Positions 1-5,704 of a DNA stretch of 7,894 nucleotides are shown here, piece by piece. This DNA comes from Clostridium sp. SCN 57-10 (GTDB lineage Bacteria; Bacillota; Clostridia; Oscillospirales; Butyricicoccaceae): assembly GCA_001725215.1 (NCBI GenBank), contig MEFT01000059.1, positions 1 to 7,894 of the forward strand. The letters run 5' to 3'. The translations under genes were made by a program, and so were the position numbers. Under the pieces are notes generated by a model. It worked only from the letters and a program-made list of their open reading frames with translations, had not been told where the DNA came from and did not search any database. Each line of letters begins with the position of its first letter. Positions within the stretch are counted from its first letter, which is position 1.

Positions 1-1302
1 GAAACGCGGATGGCGCTTGCCGTTGCGCGTGAAGGCGGCATCGGCGTCATTCACAAGAGTATGAGCATCGAAGACCAGGCGGAGAGTGTAGACCGCGTCA
101 AGCGTTCGGAAAACGGCGTCATCAACAGCCCGTTTTTCCTCTCCCCCACGCATACGCTGAAGGATGCGGACGAGCTGATGGGCAAATACCGTATTTCCGG
201 CGTACCGATTTGCAAAGACGGGAAGCTTGTCGGTATACTCACGAACCGCGACCTGAAATTTGAAGAAGACTTCACCAAGCTTTGCGGCGATGTGATGACG
301 AGCCGCAACCTCATCACCGCTCCCGTTGGAACGACGCTGCAGGAAGCCAAAAAGCTGCTTGCGCAACACAAAATTGAGAAGCTGCCGCTCGTTGATGAGA
401 ACTTTGCGCTCAAGGGTCTGATTACGATCAAAGACATCGAAAAGGCCGTAAAATACCCCAACACCGCACGTGACACACAGGGGCGTCTGCTTTGTGCCGC
501 CGCGATCGGCATCACGGGCGACGTACTCGAGCGCGCGGCCGCGCTGGTCGAGGCAGGTGTCGACGCGCTGGTGCTCGATTCGGCACACGGGCACTCGCAG
601 AACATTATGCAGTGCATCCAGAAGGTCAAGGCACGCTTCCCGCAGGTTCCCGTCATCGCCGGCAACGTCGCAACCGGTGAGGGCGCCAAGGCTCTGATCG
701 CAGCAGGCGCGGATACCATCAAGATCGGTATCGGCCCCGGCTCGATCTGCACAACGCGCGTCGTCGCGGGTATCGGCGTACCGCAGATCACGGCGGTATA
801 TGACGCTGCGTGCGAAGCGCAGAAACACGGCGTGCCCATTATTGCGGACGGCGGCATCAAGTATTCGGGCGACATCGTCAAGGCGATTGCGGCCGGCGCG
901 GACGTCGTCATGATCGGCTCTTTGTTTGCAGGCTGTGAAGAAAGCCCGGGCGAAACAGAAATCTATCAGGGCCGTCAGTTTAAGGTTTACCGCGGTATGG
1001 GCTCTCTTGCCGCGATGAACAAAGGCTCGAGCGACCGTTACTTCCAGTCTGGTACGCGCAAATTCGTACCCGAGGGTGTGGAGGGGCGCGTTCCCTATAA
1101 AGGAAGCGTCAGCGAGACGATCTTCCAGCTGATGGGCGGACTTCGCTCTGGCATGGGCTATTGCGGCACACCGACCATTGCGGAGCTGCAGGCACGCGGC
1201 CAGTTTATGCGCATTACGGGTGCCGGTCTGAAAGAAAGCCATCCGCATGATATTTATATCACGAAGGAAGCGCCGAACTACACGGTCTCTCCTCAATTTT
1301 AA
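1..1302 (+). CDS. guaB: IMP dehydrogenase, 5'-truncated by the window edge
   Basis: This cytosolic enzyme oxidises IMP to XMP with NAD+, the first committed step of guanine nucleotide synthesis. The frame is open from base 1 (Glu-Thr-Arg before the Met at 10), matching the conserved stretch just inside the IMPDH N-terminus. About 50-60 residues are therefore missing upstream, and the ATG at 10 is internal. Numbering from that Met, tandem CBS domains span about 40-150 (ISGVP, LVGILTNRD, IEKLPLVD, LKGLITIKD). The barrel resumes with the D190-S-A-H-G motif. The catalytic loop GIGPGSICTTR carries the nucleophile C247. The phosphate-binding region is IADGGIKYSGD at 278-288. The mobile flap holds the R343-Y344 dyad, EGVEGRVPYKG follows, and the C-terminus is complete. 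No terminator follows, and the HAD gene starts 17 nt downstream, so co-transcription is likely. The identification is very secure. Confidence 0.98.
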   Translation, partial: ETRMALAVAREGGIGVIHKSMSIEDQAESVDRVKRSENGVINSPFFLSPTHTLKDADELMGKYRISGVPICKDGKLVGILTNRDLKFEEDFTKLCGDVMTSRNLITAPVGTTLQEAKKLLAQHKIEKLPLVDENFALKGLITIKDIEKAVKYPNTARDTQGRLLCAAAIGITGDVLERAAALVEAGVDALVLDSAHGHSQNIMQCIQKVKARFPQVPVIAGNVATGEGAKALIAAGADTIKIGIGPGSICTTRVVAGIGVPQITAVYDAACEAQKHGVPIIADGGIKYSGDIVKAIAAGADVVMIGSLFAGCEESPGETEIYQGRQFKVYRGMGSLAAMNKGSSDRYFQSGTRKFVPEGVEGRVPYKGSVSETIFQLMGGLRSGMGYCGTPTIAELQARGQFMRITGAGLKESHPHDIYITKEAPNYTVSPQF

Positions 1303-1319
1303 CTGAAGCTGAGGTCAAC

Positions 1320-1976
1320 ATGAAACCATATCGCTGTATCTTGTTTGACCTTGACGGAACGCTGACGGATCCGGCTGAAGGCATTTTTAAATGCTTTCGG
1401 CTGGGTCTTTCGCAATTCGGACTTTCAGAGCCGGATGATGCGAAGCTGCACGCCGTCATAGGTCCTCCGCTTTTTGATTCCTATACCGAACTTTACGGCT
1501 TATCGTCCGAACAGGCACATGTCGCCATCGCGGCGTACCGCGCGGACTATGAGCATGACGGCTGCTATTTGAATCGCGTTTACGACGGCGTGCCCGCTTT
1601 GCTTGCGCGACTCAAAGGCGCGGGTCTTCGTCTGCTTACCGCAACCTCCAAACCGGAGAAGCCGACGCTGATGATCCTAGAGCATTTTGGCCTGCTTCCT
1701 TATTTTGATTTTGTAGCCGCCGCGTCTCGCGATTTATCGCGCAGCTCCAAGGAGAGCGTGATTGAATATGCGCTTCAAAACCTCGGCGGCATCCCGACGG
1801 AGGCCCTGCTTATGGTGGGCGACCGTCATTACGATCTCAACGGCGCGGCTTACCACGGAATAGACGGCGCCGGCGTTACCTACGGCTACGGCACGCGCGA
1901 CGAGCTTTCCGCCTGCCCCCATGTATTTTTGGCGGACACGCCCGCGGCGCTCGGAAATTATATTTTGAAGGAATGA
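1320..1976 (+). CDS. HAD-superfamily phosphatase, phosphoglycolate phosphatase-like
   Basis: This is a 218-residue soluble HAD hydrolase (subfamily I with an alpha-helical cap), expected to remove phosphate from a small phosphorylated metabolite. All four motifs are visible. Motif I is FDLDGTLTD with nucleophile D10 and acid/base D12. Motif II is TATSKP around T109. Motif III is K144 in SSKES. Motif IV is VGDRHYDLNGA with D168 and D172 for Mg2+. The cap lies at about 16-85. Overall layout resembles the Gph/PGP group, but HAD substrates cannot be assigned from motifs; a 5'-nucleotidase would be an alternative suited to the guaB neighbour. The ATG at 1320 has GAGG at 1311-1314 and motif I begins a few residues later, so the start is well placed. 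The stop is 4 nt before the next gene, which suggests translational coupling. Confidence 0.9.
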   Translation: MKPYRCILFDLDGTLTDPAEGIFKCFRLGLSQFGLSEPDDAKLHAVIGPPLFDSYTELYGLSSEQAHVAIAAYRADYEHDGCYLNRVYDGVPALLARLKGAGLRLLTATSKPEKPTLMILEHFGLLPYFDFVAAASRDLSRSSKESVIEYALQNLGGIPTEALLMVGDRHYDLNGAAYHGIDGAGVTYGYGTRDELSACPHVFLADTPAALGNYILKE

Positions 1977-1980
1977 TAAG

Positions 1981-2733
1981 ATGAGCTATGTGAAAGAACT
2001 GCGCAAATGGGCGCGCAACAGTGACTGGAACCAAGACCTTAATTCCGACCAGCAGAACGGCGTGCCCGCGCCCGCCATTCTCCCTGAGGTACCCGCAGAC
2101 GCCGAACTGTTTGCCCTGCCCTCGCCCGAGCTTTGCTCCGGCAGCGGCCGTAATTTGCAAACCATCATTCGCGAGCGCCGCAGCATCCGCAAATATTCGG
2201 CTCTGCCCATGACGCAGGCCGAGCTTTCTTACCTGCTTTACTGCTCGCACGGTTTTGTCAGCGTGCGCCCCGGGCAGGAGAGCATCGCGGCGCTGCGCAC
2301 CGTTCCTTCCGCGGGCTGCCGCCATCCGATCGACACTTACCTCGCTATTTTGAATGTAGACGGTCTTCCGCGCGGGCTTTACCGCTTTTTGCCGCGCGAG
2401 CATGCGCTTCTGCTGCTCAGCCGGGATGACGGCACGCTGACCGAACGGGTGTCGAACTCGTTGTGCGGCCAGATGTTTGCCGCACAAGGCAGCGCCGTTT
2501 TCTATTGGGCATCCGATATGTACCGCTGCGAATGGCGCTATACGCATCATGCGCACAAGCTTGCGCTGTTAGACGTCGGCCACGTTTGCCAAAACCTTTA
2601 TCTTGCCGCGGGCGAAGTGGACAGCGGCGTCTGCGCACTGGACGCCTATCACCAGACGCTTTCCGATGAGCTGTTTGCGCTTGACGGAGACAATAACTTC
2701 GTACTTTACGCCGCATCCGTGGGGAAATGCTGA
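1981..2733 (+). CDS. SagB-type nitroreductase-family flavoprotein
   Basis: This 250-residue protein belongs to the nitroreductase fold in its SagB/ThcOx-like branch, which binds FMN and catalyses NAD(P)H- or azoline-linked redox reactions. The N-terminal 55 residues are a variable lead-in. Family signatures follow: RERRSIRKY at 64-72 (FMN-phosphate-binding Arg cluster), VPSAGCRHP at 108-116, the GLYRF strand at about 132-136, LLDVGHVCQNLYLAA at about 196-210, and a C-terminal VLYAASVGKC strand typical of the branch. SagB proteins in azole-peptide clusters work with a YcaO cyclodehydratase and a precursor peptide. Neither is visible here, so this is probably a stand-alone oxidoreductase of unknown substrate. 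Start ATG 1981 lies 4 nt after the HAD stop, with GAAGGA at 1968-1973 as Shine-Dalgarno. Family assignment is good; the physiological reaction is unknown. Confidence 0.87.
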   Translation: MSYVKELRKWARNSDWNQDLNSDQQNGVPAPAILPEVPADAELFALPSPELCSGSGRNLQTIIRERRSIRKYSALPMTQAELSYLLYCSHGFVSVRPGQESIAALRTVPSAGCRHPIDTYLAILNVDGLPRGLYRFLPREHALLLLSRDDGTLTERVSNSLCGQMFAAQGSAVFYWASDMYRCEWRYTHHAHKLALLDVGHVCQNLYLAAGEVDSGVCALDAYHQTLSDELFALDGDNNFVLYAASVGKC

Positions 2734-2770
2734 TCCAAGCCCCTATCTTTTCCTCGAAACCTTTCCCCTC

Positions 2771-2808
2771 GCGCCTCATAGAATGCAATATTACATCTAT
2801 GGAGGCGC
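2771..2808 (+). promoter_or_regulatory. Hairpin masking the DUF454 gene's ribosome-binding site
   Basis: The left arm 2771-2782 (GCGCCTCATAGA) pairs with 2796-2808 (TCTAT, a bulged G, then GAGGCGC). This gives 12 base pairs with one bulged G and a 13-nt AU-rich loop. The right arm contains the GGAGG Shine-Dalgarno (2801-2805) of the TTG-started gene at 2813, so the folded RNA would hide the ribosome-binding site. Only a short ATTTTG follows, too weak for a convincing terminator, although partial attenuation after the flavoprotein gene is possible. The pairing is seen in the sequence. The regulatory role is inferred. Confidence 0.55.
2801..2805 (+). promoter_or_regulatory. Shine-Dalgarno GGAGG that decides a TTG start
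   Basis: GGAGG ends 7 nt before the TTG at 2813, ideal spacing. The only nearby in-frame ATG (2783) has no purine-rich site upstream and would add ten residues before the conserved start of the family. TTG 2813 is therefore preferred. Confidence 0.75.
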
Positions 2809-2812
2809 CATT

Positions 2813-3181
2813 TTGAAGCTGAAACAAATTCTATTTTGCGCGCTTGGTGTTCTTGCGCTCACCCTCGGAAGCATCGGCATCGTCCTCCCCGTCCTGCCAA
2901 CCACGCCGTTTGTGCTGCTGGCGGGCATCTGCTTTTCCATCGGTTCTCCACGCTTGCATGAATGGCTGAAACATACGCGGCATTTCGGGTATTACATTCA
3001 GAATTATCAAAGCGGAACGGGCATTCCGCGCGGTGTGAAGCGACATACGCTTTGCTTCCTTTGGTTCGGGCTCGTTCTTTCCATGGTGCTTGTACACAAG
3101 CTCTGGCTTGTTCCCGTGCTGCTTGCGGTAGGGATCGGTGTTACGCTCCATATTCACAGCATGAAAACGAGCGACGAATGA
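2813..3181 (+). CDS. YbaN/DUF454 family inner-membrane protein
   Basis: This is a 122-residue membrane protein, the usual size for DUF454 (E. coli YbaN); the family's biochemical role is not established. The first hydrophobic segment (about 6-26) leads into the family signature LPVLPTTPF (about 25-33). A second short hydrophobic stretch (VLLAGICFSIGS) precedes SPRLHEWL, and the cytoplasmic-type region HTRHFGYYIQNYQSGTGIPRGVKRH follows. Two closely spaced C-terminal membrane segments (about 81-112) come next, then a charged tail. I chose TTG 2813 because of its well-placed GGAGG. An upstream in-frame ATG at 2783 would give 132 residues but sits in a hairpin loop without a ribosome-binding site. 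The gene lies 79 nt after the flavoprotein gene and 39 nt before pcp, probably in the same transcript. Its translation may be controlled by the hairpin over its Shine-Dalgarno. Confidence 0.88.
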   Translation: MKLKQILFCALGVLALTLGSIGIVLPVLPTTPFVLLAGICFSIGSPRLHEWLKHTRHFGYYIQNYQSGTGIPRGVKRHTLCFLWFGLVLSMVLVHKLWLVPVLLAVGIGVTLHIHSMKTSDE

Positions 3182-3187
3182 TAAAGT

Positions 3188-3204
3188 GGGAGATACGCTC
3201 TCCC
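3188..3204 (+). repeat. Small intercistronic hairpin before pcp
   Basis: GGGAGA (3188-3193) and TCTCCC (3199-3204) form a perfect 6-bp stem with a TACGC loop in the 39-nt gap between the DUF454 gene and pcp. No T-tract follows, so it is not a terminator. It leaves the pcp Shine-Dalgarno (AAAGGA at 3213-3218) free. It could be a minor processing or stability element, or chance. Confidence 0.35.
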
Positions 3205-3220
3205 GGAAAGGCAAAGGAAT

Positions 3221-3826
3221 ATGAAAACATTGCTGGTAACCGGTTTTGCGCCGTTCGGCGGCGAAAAGACCAATCCCTCTTATGTCTGCGCCTCCTCGCT
3301 GCCTGACGAACTGTGCGGTGTGCGCATCGAAAAGCGCGAGCTGCCCGTTTCATGGGAGAAAACCGAAACGGAGCTGACCGCGCTTCTGCGCGAGCTGCGG
3401 CCCGACGCCGTTTTGCTGCTTGGGCAGGCGGGCGGTAGGCCTAACCTTACGATCGAACGCGTCGCGGTCAACATCCGTGAGGCTGCTTCGCCGGACAACG
3501 ACGGCGTGACGGAAAACGAAGGACACCCCGTCATAGACGGCGCGCCGGACGCTTATTTTTCCACTCTGCCCTATCGCGCCATGCTCGCCGCGTGCAAGCA
3601 AAACGGAATTCCCACCGCGTTCTCCTACTCCGCGGGCTGCTATCTGTGCAACTGCTCGATGTTCACCGCGCGCCACTTTGCCGCGCAAAACGGGCTGAAC
3701 ATGCCGGCCGGTTTTATTCATGTTCCCTATCTGCCCGAGCAGACCGACGACAAGCCAAGCATGGGGCTGGAAACGCTGCGCAAGGGTATTTTGCTCTGCG
3801 CCGAAGAAATTGCCAAAACGCTTTAA
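3221..3826 (+). CDS. pcp: Pyroglutamyl-peptidase I
   Basis: This cytosolic cysteine peptidase (family C15) removes N-terminal pyroglutamate from peptides. The 201-residue length fits the family. The start MKTLLVTGFAPFGGEKTNPS is the hallmark N-terminal motif. The catalytic triad is visible: E79 in GRPNLTIERVAVN, C143 in the SAGCYLCN motif and H167 in GFIHVPYLPEQ. Substrate-pocket residues near the N-terminal FGG and the IDGAPDAYFSTLP segment are present. Extra cysteines flank the nucleophile (C140, C145), so the active site is Cys-rich. ATG 3221 has AAAGGA at 3213-3218. It is the last gene before an intrinsic terminator, which suggests it ends the guaB-side transcript. Role: peptide salvage and protein turnover. 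Confidence 0.96.
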   Translation: MKTLLVTGFAPFGGEKTNPSYVCASSLPDELCGVRIEKRELPVSWEKTETELTALLRELRPDAVLLLGQAGGRPNLTIERVAVNIREAASPDNDGVTENEGHPVIDGAPDAYFSTLPYRAMLAACKQNGIPTAFSYSAGCYLCNCSMFTARHFAAQNGLNMPAGFIHVPYLPEQTDDKPSMGLETLRKGILLCAEEIAKTL

Positions 3827-3840
3827 TCGGTATGGCACAC

Positions 3841-3870
3841 GCGTCCCTGCAGATGCAGGGACGCTTTTTT
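3841..3870 (+). terminator. Intrinsic terminator after pcp
   Basis: GCGTCCCTGC (3841-3850) pairs perfectly with GCAGGGACGC (3855-3864) around a four-base AGAT loop. TTTTTT follows at 3865-3870 and a second T-run shortly after. It starts 14 nt after the pcp stop and isolates the upstream gene run from the promoter at 3890. No matching A-run precedes it, so it should act on the plus strand only. Confidence 0.95.
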
Positions 3871-3889
3871 ATCTTTTGATATACTTTAC

Positions 3890-3918
3890 TTGACACGGCG
3901 TCCTCTCCTAGCTATAAT
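3890..3918 (+). promoter_or_regulatory. Perfect-consensus sigma-70/sigma-A promoter
   Basis: TTGACA at 3890-3895 and TATAAT at 3913-3918 are both exact consensus hexamers separated by the ideal 17 bp. Transcription should start near 3925, inside the palindrome that follows. It drives the Crp/Fnr regulator and the three ABC transporter genes. A promoter this strong normally needs a repressor to be regulated, which fits the overlapping operator. Confidence 0.95.
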
Positions 3919-3920
3919 AA

Positions 3921-3938
3921 TTGTATCACATGATACAA
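3921..3938. promoter_or_regulatory. Probable operator palindrome for the Crp/Fnr regulator
   Basis: TTGTATCA and TGATACAA form a perfect 8-bp inverted repeat around a CA centre. The dyad begins 2 bp after the -10 hexamer and covers the predicted transcription start, so a protein bound here would block initiation. Its outer part reads TGTAT-N6-ATACA, the 16-bp geometry of a CRP-type site (TGTGA-N6-TCACA) with altered inner bases. It does not match the FNR box TTGAT-N4-ATCAA. The nearest candidate binder is the regulator encoded 13 nt downstream. The dyad is seen directly; the autorepression is inferred. Confidence 0.7.
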
Positions 3939-3942
3939 AAAC

Positions 3943-3948
3943 GAGGGG
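3943..3948 (+). promoter_or_regulatory. Shine-Dalgarno GAGGGG for the regulator
   Basis: GAGGGG lies just upstream of ATG 3951. Spacing is short (2 nt after the last G, 4 nt if only GAGG pairs), which may temper regulator translation. It supports 3951 over the in-frame starts at 3921 and 3930, which would leave almost no leader. Confidence 0.6.
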
Positions 3949-3950
3949 TT

Positions 3951-4664
3951 ATGCAGGCAGAACGTTTAAAGCACAACGAGCGAGTACAGATTGCGGACAG
4001 CCTTCTTTTTTCGGGGGCGACGCAGGCTTCTTTGGATGCCTGCCTGCGAAGCGATGGCTGCGAGCTGTGCGTTTATCAAAAAGGCGATACTATTTTTCAT
4101 ACCAATCATTTTCGGCACAGTCTCGGTTATCTTCTTTCGGGCCGCATTGGGGTGTCAAGGCCGGATGAGCAGCGGCGCACCAGCCTTTCCACCATTGACA
4201 AGGGGCATTTTTTCGGCGCCGCGGCGGTTTTCTCCCCCGATGCCGAATATGTTACGCTGCTTGTTGCGCAAAAACCGTGCCGTGTGCTTTTTTTTGAGCA
4301 GCAGCTGCTCGAGTCGCTCATGCGAGAAGACTTTGCCGTCACCAAAAACTATATCGCCTTTCTCACCGGGCGCATCCGCTTTTTGAACGAAAAAATACAG
4401 GCGTTAACAGCGGGCTCGCCCGAGCAAACGCTTGCGCTTTACCTGACGAGCCGTATGGCGGAAACAGACGGCGTCTTTTCCGTCGAGCTGAACGGAAGCC
4501 TGTCTCAGCTTGCAGAGCAGCTCAACATCGGCCGCGCTTCGCTTTACCGCGCGTTTGACATGTTATGCACCGAGCAAGTCATTGCACGCGATAAAAAATT
4601 GATTATGATCTTAAGGCCTGACGCGCTTTCAGATATAACTACAACTCGGAGGGAACCCCAATGA
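3951..4664 (+). CDS. Crp/Fnr-family transcriptional regulator of the ABC operon
   Basis: This 237-residue cytosolic regulator has an N-terminal cNMP-binding-like beta-roll (about 20-115), a dimerisation helix (about 120-150) and a C-terminal winged HTH (about 160-222). The roll shows YQKGDTIF and DKGHFFGAAAVF, but the segment after it (EYVTLLVAQKPC) lacks the Arg-Ser pair that binds cAMP in CRP, so cAMP is unlikely as effector. The HTH SLSQLAEQLNIGRASLYRAF aligns without gaps to CRP. R195 and R200 match CRP R180 and R185, but A196 replaces E181. Cysteines 31, 37, 40 and 110 could bind a cluster or metal, though spacing differs from FNR. I chose ATG 3951, with GAGGGG at 3943-3948. TTG 3921 and ATG 3930 are in frame but lie in the operator, essentially at the transcription start. 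The stop overlaps the lipoprotein start by 4 nt (ATGA), tying the regulator to transport. Confidence 0.92.
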   Translation: MQAERLKHNERVQIADSLLFSGATQASLDACLRSDGCELCVYQKGDTIFHTNHFRHSLGYLLSGRIGVSRPDEQRRTSLSTIDKGHFFGAAAVFSPDAEYVTLLVAQKPCRVLFFEQQLLESLMREDFAVTKNYIAFLTGRIRFLNEKIQALTAGSPEQTLALYLTSRMAETDGVFSVELNGSLSQLAEQLNIGRASLYRAFDMLCTEQVIARDKKLIMILRPDALSDITTTRREPQ

Positions 4665-5704
4665 AGTCAAAGAGAGTCCTCGCATTATGCTTATCGCTGT
4701 TTACACTGCTTGCCGTTGCAGGCTGCACGCAGCAAGGCGTTCAAGAGCCTTCGTCTTCCACCTCGGCAGCCGCCACGACGACCGCCGCTCCCACCACCGC
4801 CGCTCCCGCGCCGCGTTATGACATCCGCATCGGCATGCTGACTGGCGCAACCGGCGTGGGCGCCGCGTATCTGATGGAGGAAAACGAAAAGGGCTCCGCC
4901 GCAAACAACTACACCTTTTCGCTGGCTGCTGCCCCCACAGACCTGGTCGGACAGCTCACTTCGGGCTCGCTCGATATGATCGCCGTGCCGACCAACCTTG
5001 CCGCAAGCCTGTACGCCAAAACGCAGGGCAATATCCGCATTGTTGCGCTCAATACACTCGGCGTGCTCAACCTGCTTGAAAACGGCGACACCATCCACAG
5101 CGTTGCCGACCTTAAGGGTAAAACGATTTATGCGTTCGGCCAGGGTGCGAATCCGGAATATGTGCTCAACTATATCCTCGAGAAAAATGGCCTTAAGCCG
5201 GGCACTGATGTGGAAATCGTGTTTAAGGACAATACCGAGCTGACCACGCTGATGGCAACCGGCGAGGCCAAAATTGCGATGCTGCCCGTTCCTGCTTCCA
5301 CGACCGTGCTTGCGAAGAACGCGGATGTTCGCTTCGCTCTTGATATTACCGAAGAATGGGATAAAATCAAGGAAGACGACAGCGTTCTGACCATGGGCTG
5401 TGTGGTCACAACCGCGAAGTATGCCGAAGAGAATGCAGACGCAATTTCCAGCTTCCTGACCGAATATGCCGCTTCCATCGATTACACCAACGCCAATCCC
5501 AAGGATGCGGCCGCACTTGTTGAGAAGTTTGCCATTGTACCCAGTGCCGCGATTGCGGAAAAGGCCATTCCCGACAGCAACCTTGTTTGCATCACGGGCG
5601 ACGCGATTCAGCCCGCCATTGAGGGCTATTTCAACGTGCTGTTCCAGGCAGACCCCACTTCAGTCGGAGGAGCGGTTCCTGATGCGGGCATCTACTTCAA
5701 ATAA
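4661..5704 (+). CDS. ABC transporter substrate-binding lipoprotein, NMT1/SsuA-like
   Basis: This 347-residue lipoprotein captures the transported solute on the outer face of the membrane and delivers it to the permease. Residues 1-22 are a lipoprotein signal: Lys-rich start, hydrophobic core and lipobox LAVAGC with the lipidated C22. A Ser/Thr/Ala/Pro linker runs to about 51. The mature domain opens with YDIRIGMLTGATGVGAAYLM, and family-type segments follow: GSLDMIAVPTNLAA, IVALNTLGVLNLLE, VADLKGKTIYAFGQGANPEYVLNYIL and KIAMLPVPAST. This is the periplasmic-binding fold of the nitrate/sulfonate/taurine/thiamine-precursor group. The residues do not fix the ligand, which could also be another small organic anion or a heterocycle. 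GGAGGG at 4648-4653 sits 7 nt before the ATG. The start overlaps the regulator stop by 4 nt and the end overlaps the permease by 23 nt. Assignment as a solute-binding protein is secure; the substrate is open. Confidence 0.93.
   Translation: MKSKRVLALCLSLFTLLAVAGCTQQGVQEPSSSTSAAATTTAAPTTAAPAPRYDIRIGMLTGATGVGAAYLMEENEKGSAANNYTFSLAAAPTDLVGQLTSGSLDMIAVPTNLAASLYAKTQGNIRIVALNTLGVLNLLENGDTIHSVADLKGKTIYAFGQGANPEYVLNYILEKNGLKPGTDVEIVFKDNTELTTLMATGEAKIAMLPVPASTTVLAKNADVRFALDITEEWDKIKEDDSVLTMGCVVTTAKYAEENADAISSFLTEYAASIDYTNANPKDAAALVEKFAIVPSAAIAEKAIPDSNLVCITGDAIQPAIEGYFNVLFQADPTSVGGAVPDAGIYFK

Noticed and set aside
533..544. 12-bp GC-only palindrome in guaB
   Set aside because: It encodes ordinary conserved residues (ERAAAL) in GC-rich codons; a dyad of this kind is expected by chance at this composition.
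51..911. A 286-codon open frame antisense to guaB
   Set aside because: It lies wholly opposite a strongly conserved guaB coding region. Its translation is low-complexity and rich in Ser, Ala and Thr, with no family motif and no ribosome-binding site. It is a shadow of codon bias.
1876..2556. A 226-codon minus-strand open frame across the HAD/flavoprotein junction
   Set aside because: It is antisense to two well-supported genes and its translation shows no motif or plausible start signal.
2681..2710. TTGACG-containing possible promoter at the end of the flavoprotein gene
   Set aside because: No acceptable -10 hexamer lies 16-18 bp downstream; the sequence is explained as the coding sequence for LDGDNN.
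2603..2812. Longer N-terminus for the DUF454 protein beginning inside the flavoprotein gene
   Set aside because: The extra residues overlap conserved flavoprotein sequence in another frame and do not resemble the family. TTG 2813 has a well-spaced GGAGG.
3921..3950. Upstream in-frame starts (TTG 3921, ATG 3930) for the Crp/Fnr gene
   Set aside because: They fall in the palindrome at or next to the predicted transcription start and have no ribosome-binding site. ATG 3951 has GAGGGG and fits the domain start.
4302..4316. CAG/CTG-rich dyad in the Crp/Fnr gene
   Set aside because: A short palindrome arising from Gln-Leu codons (EQQLLES), with no position-specific role visible.
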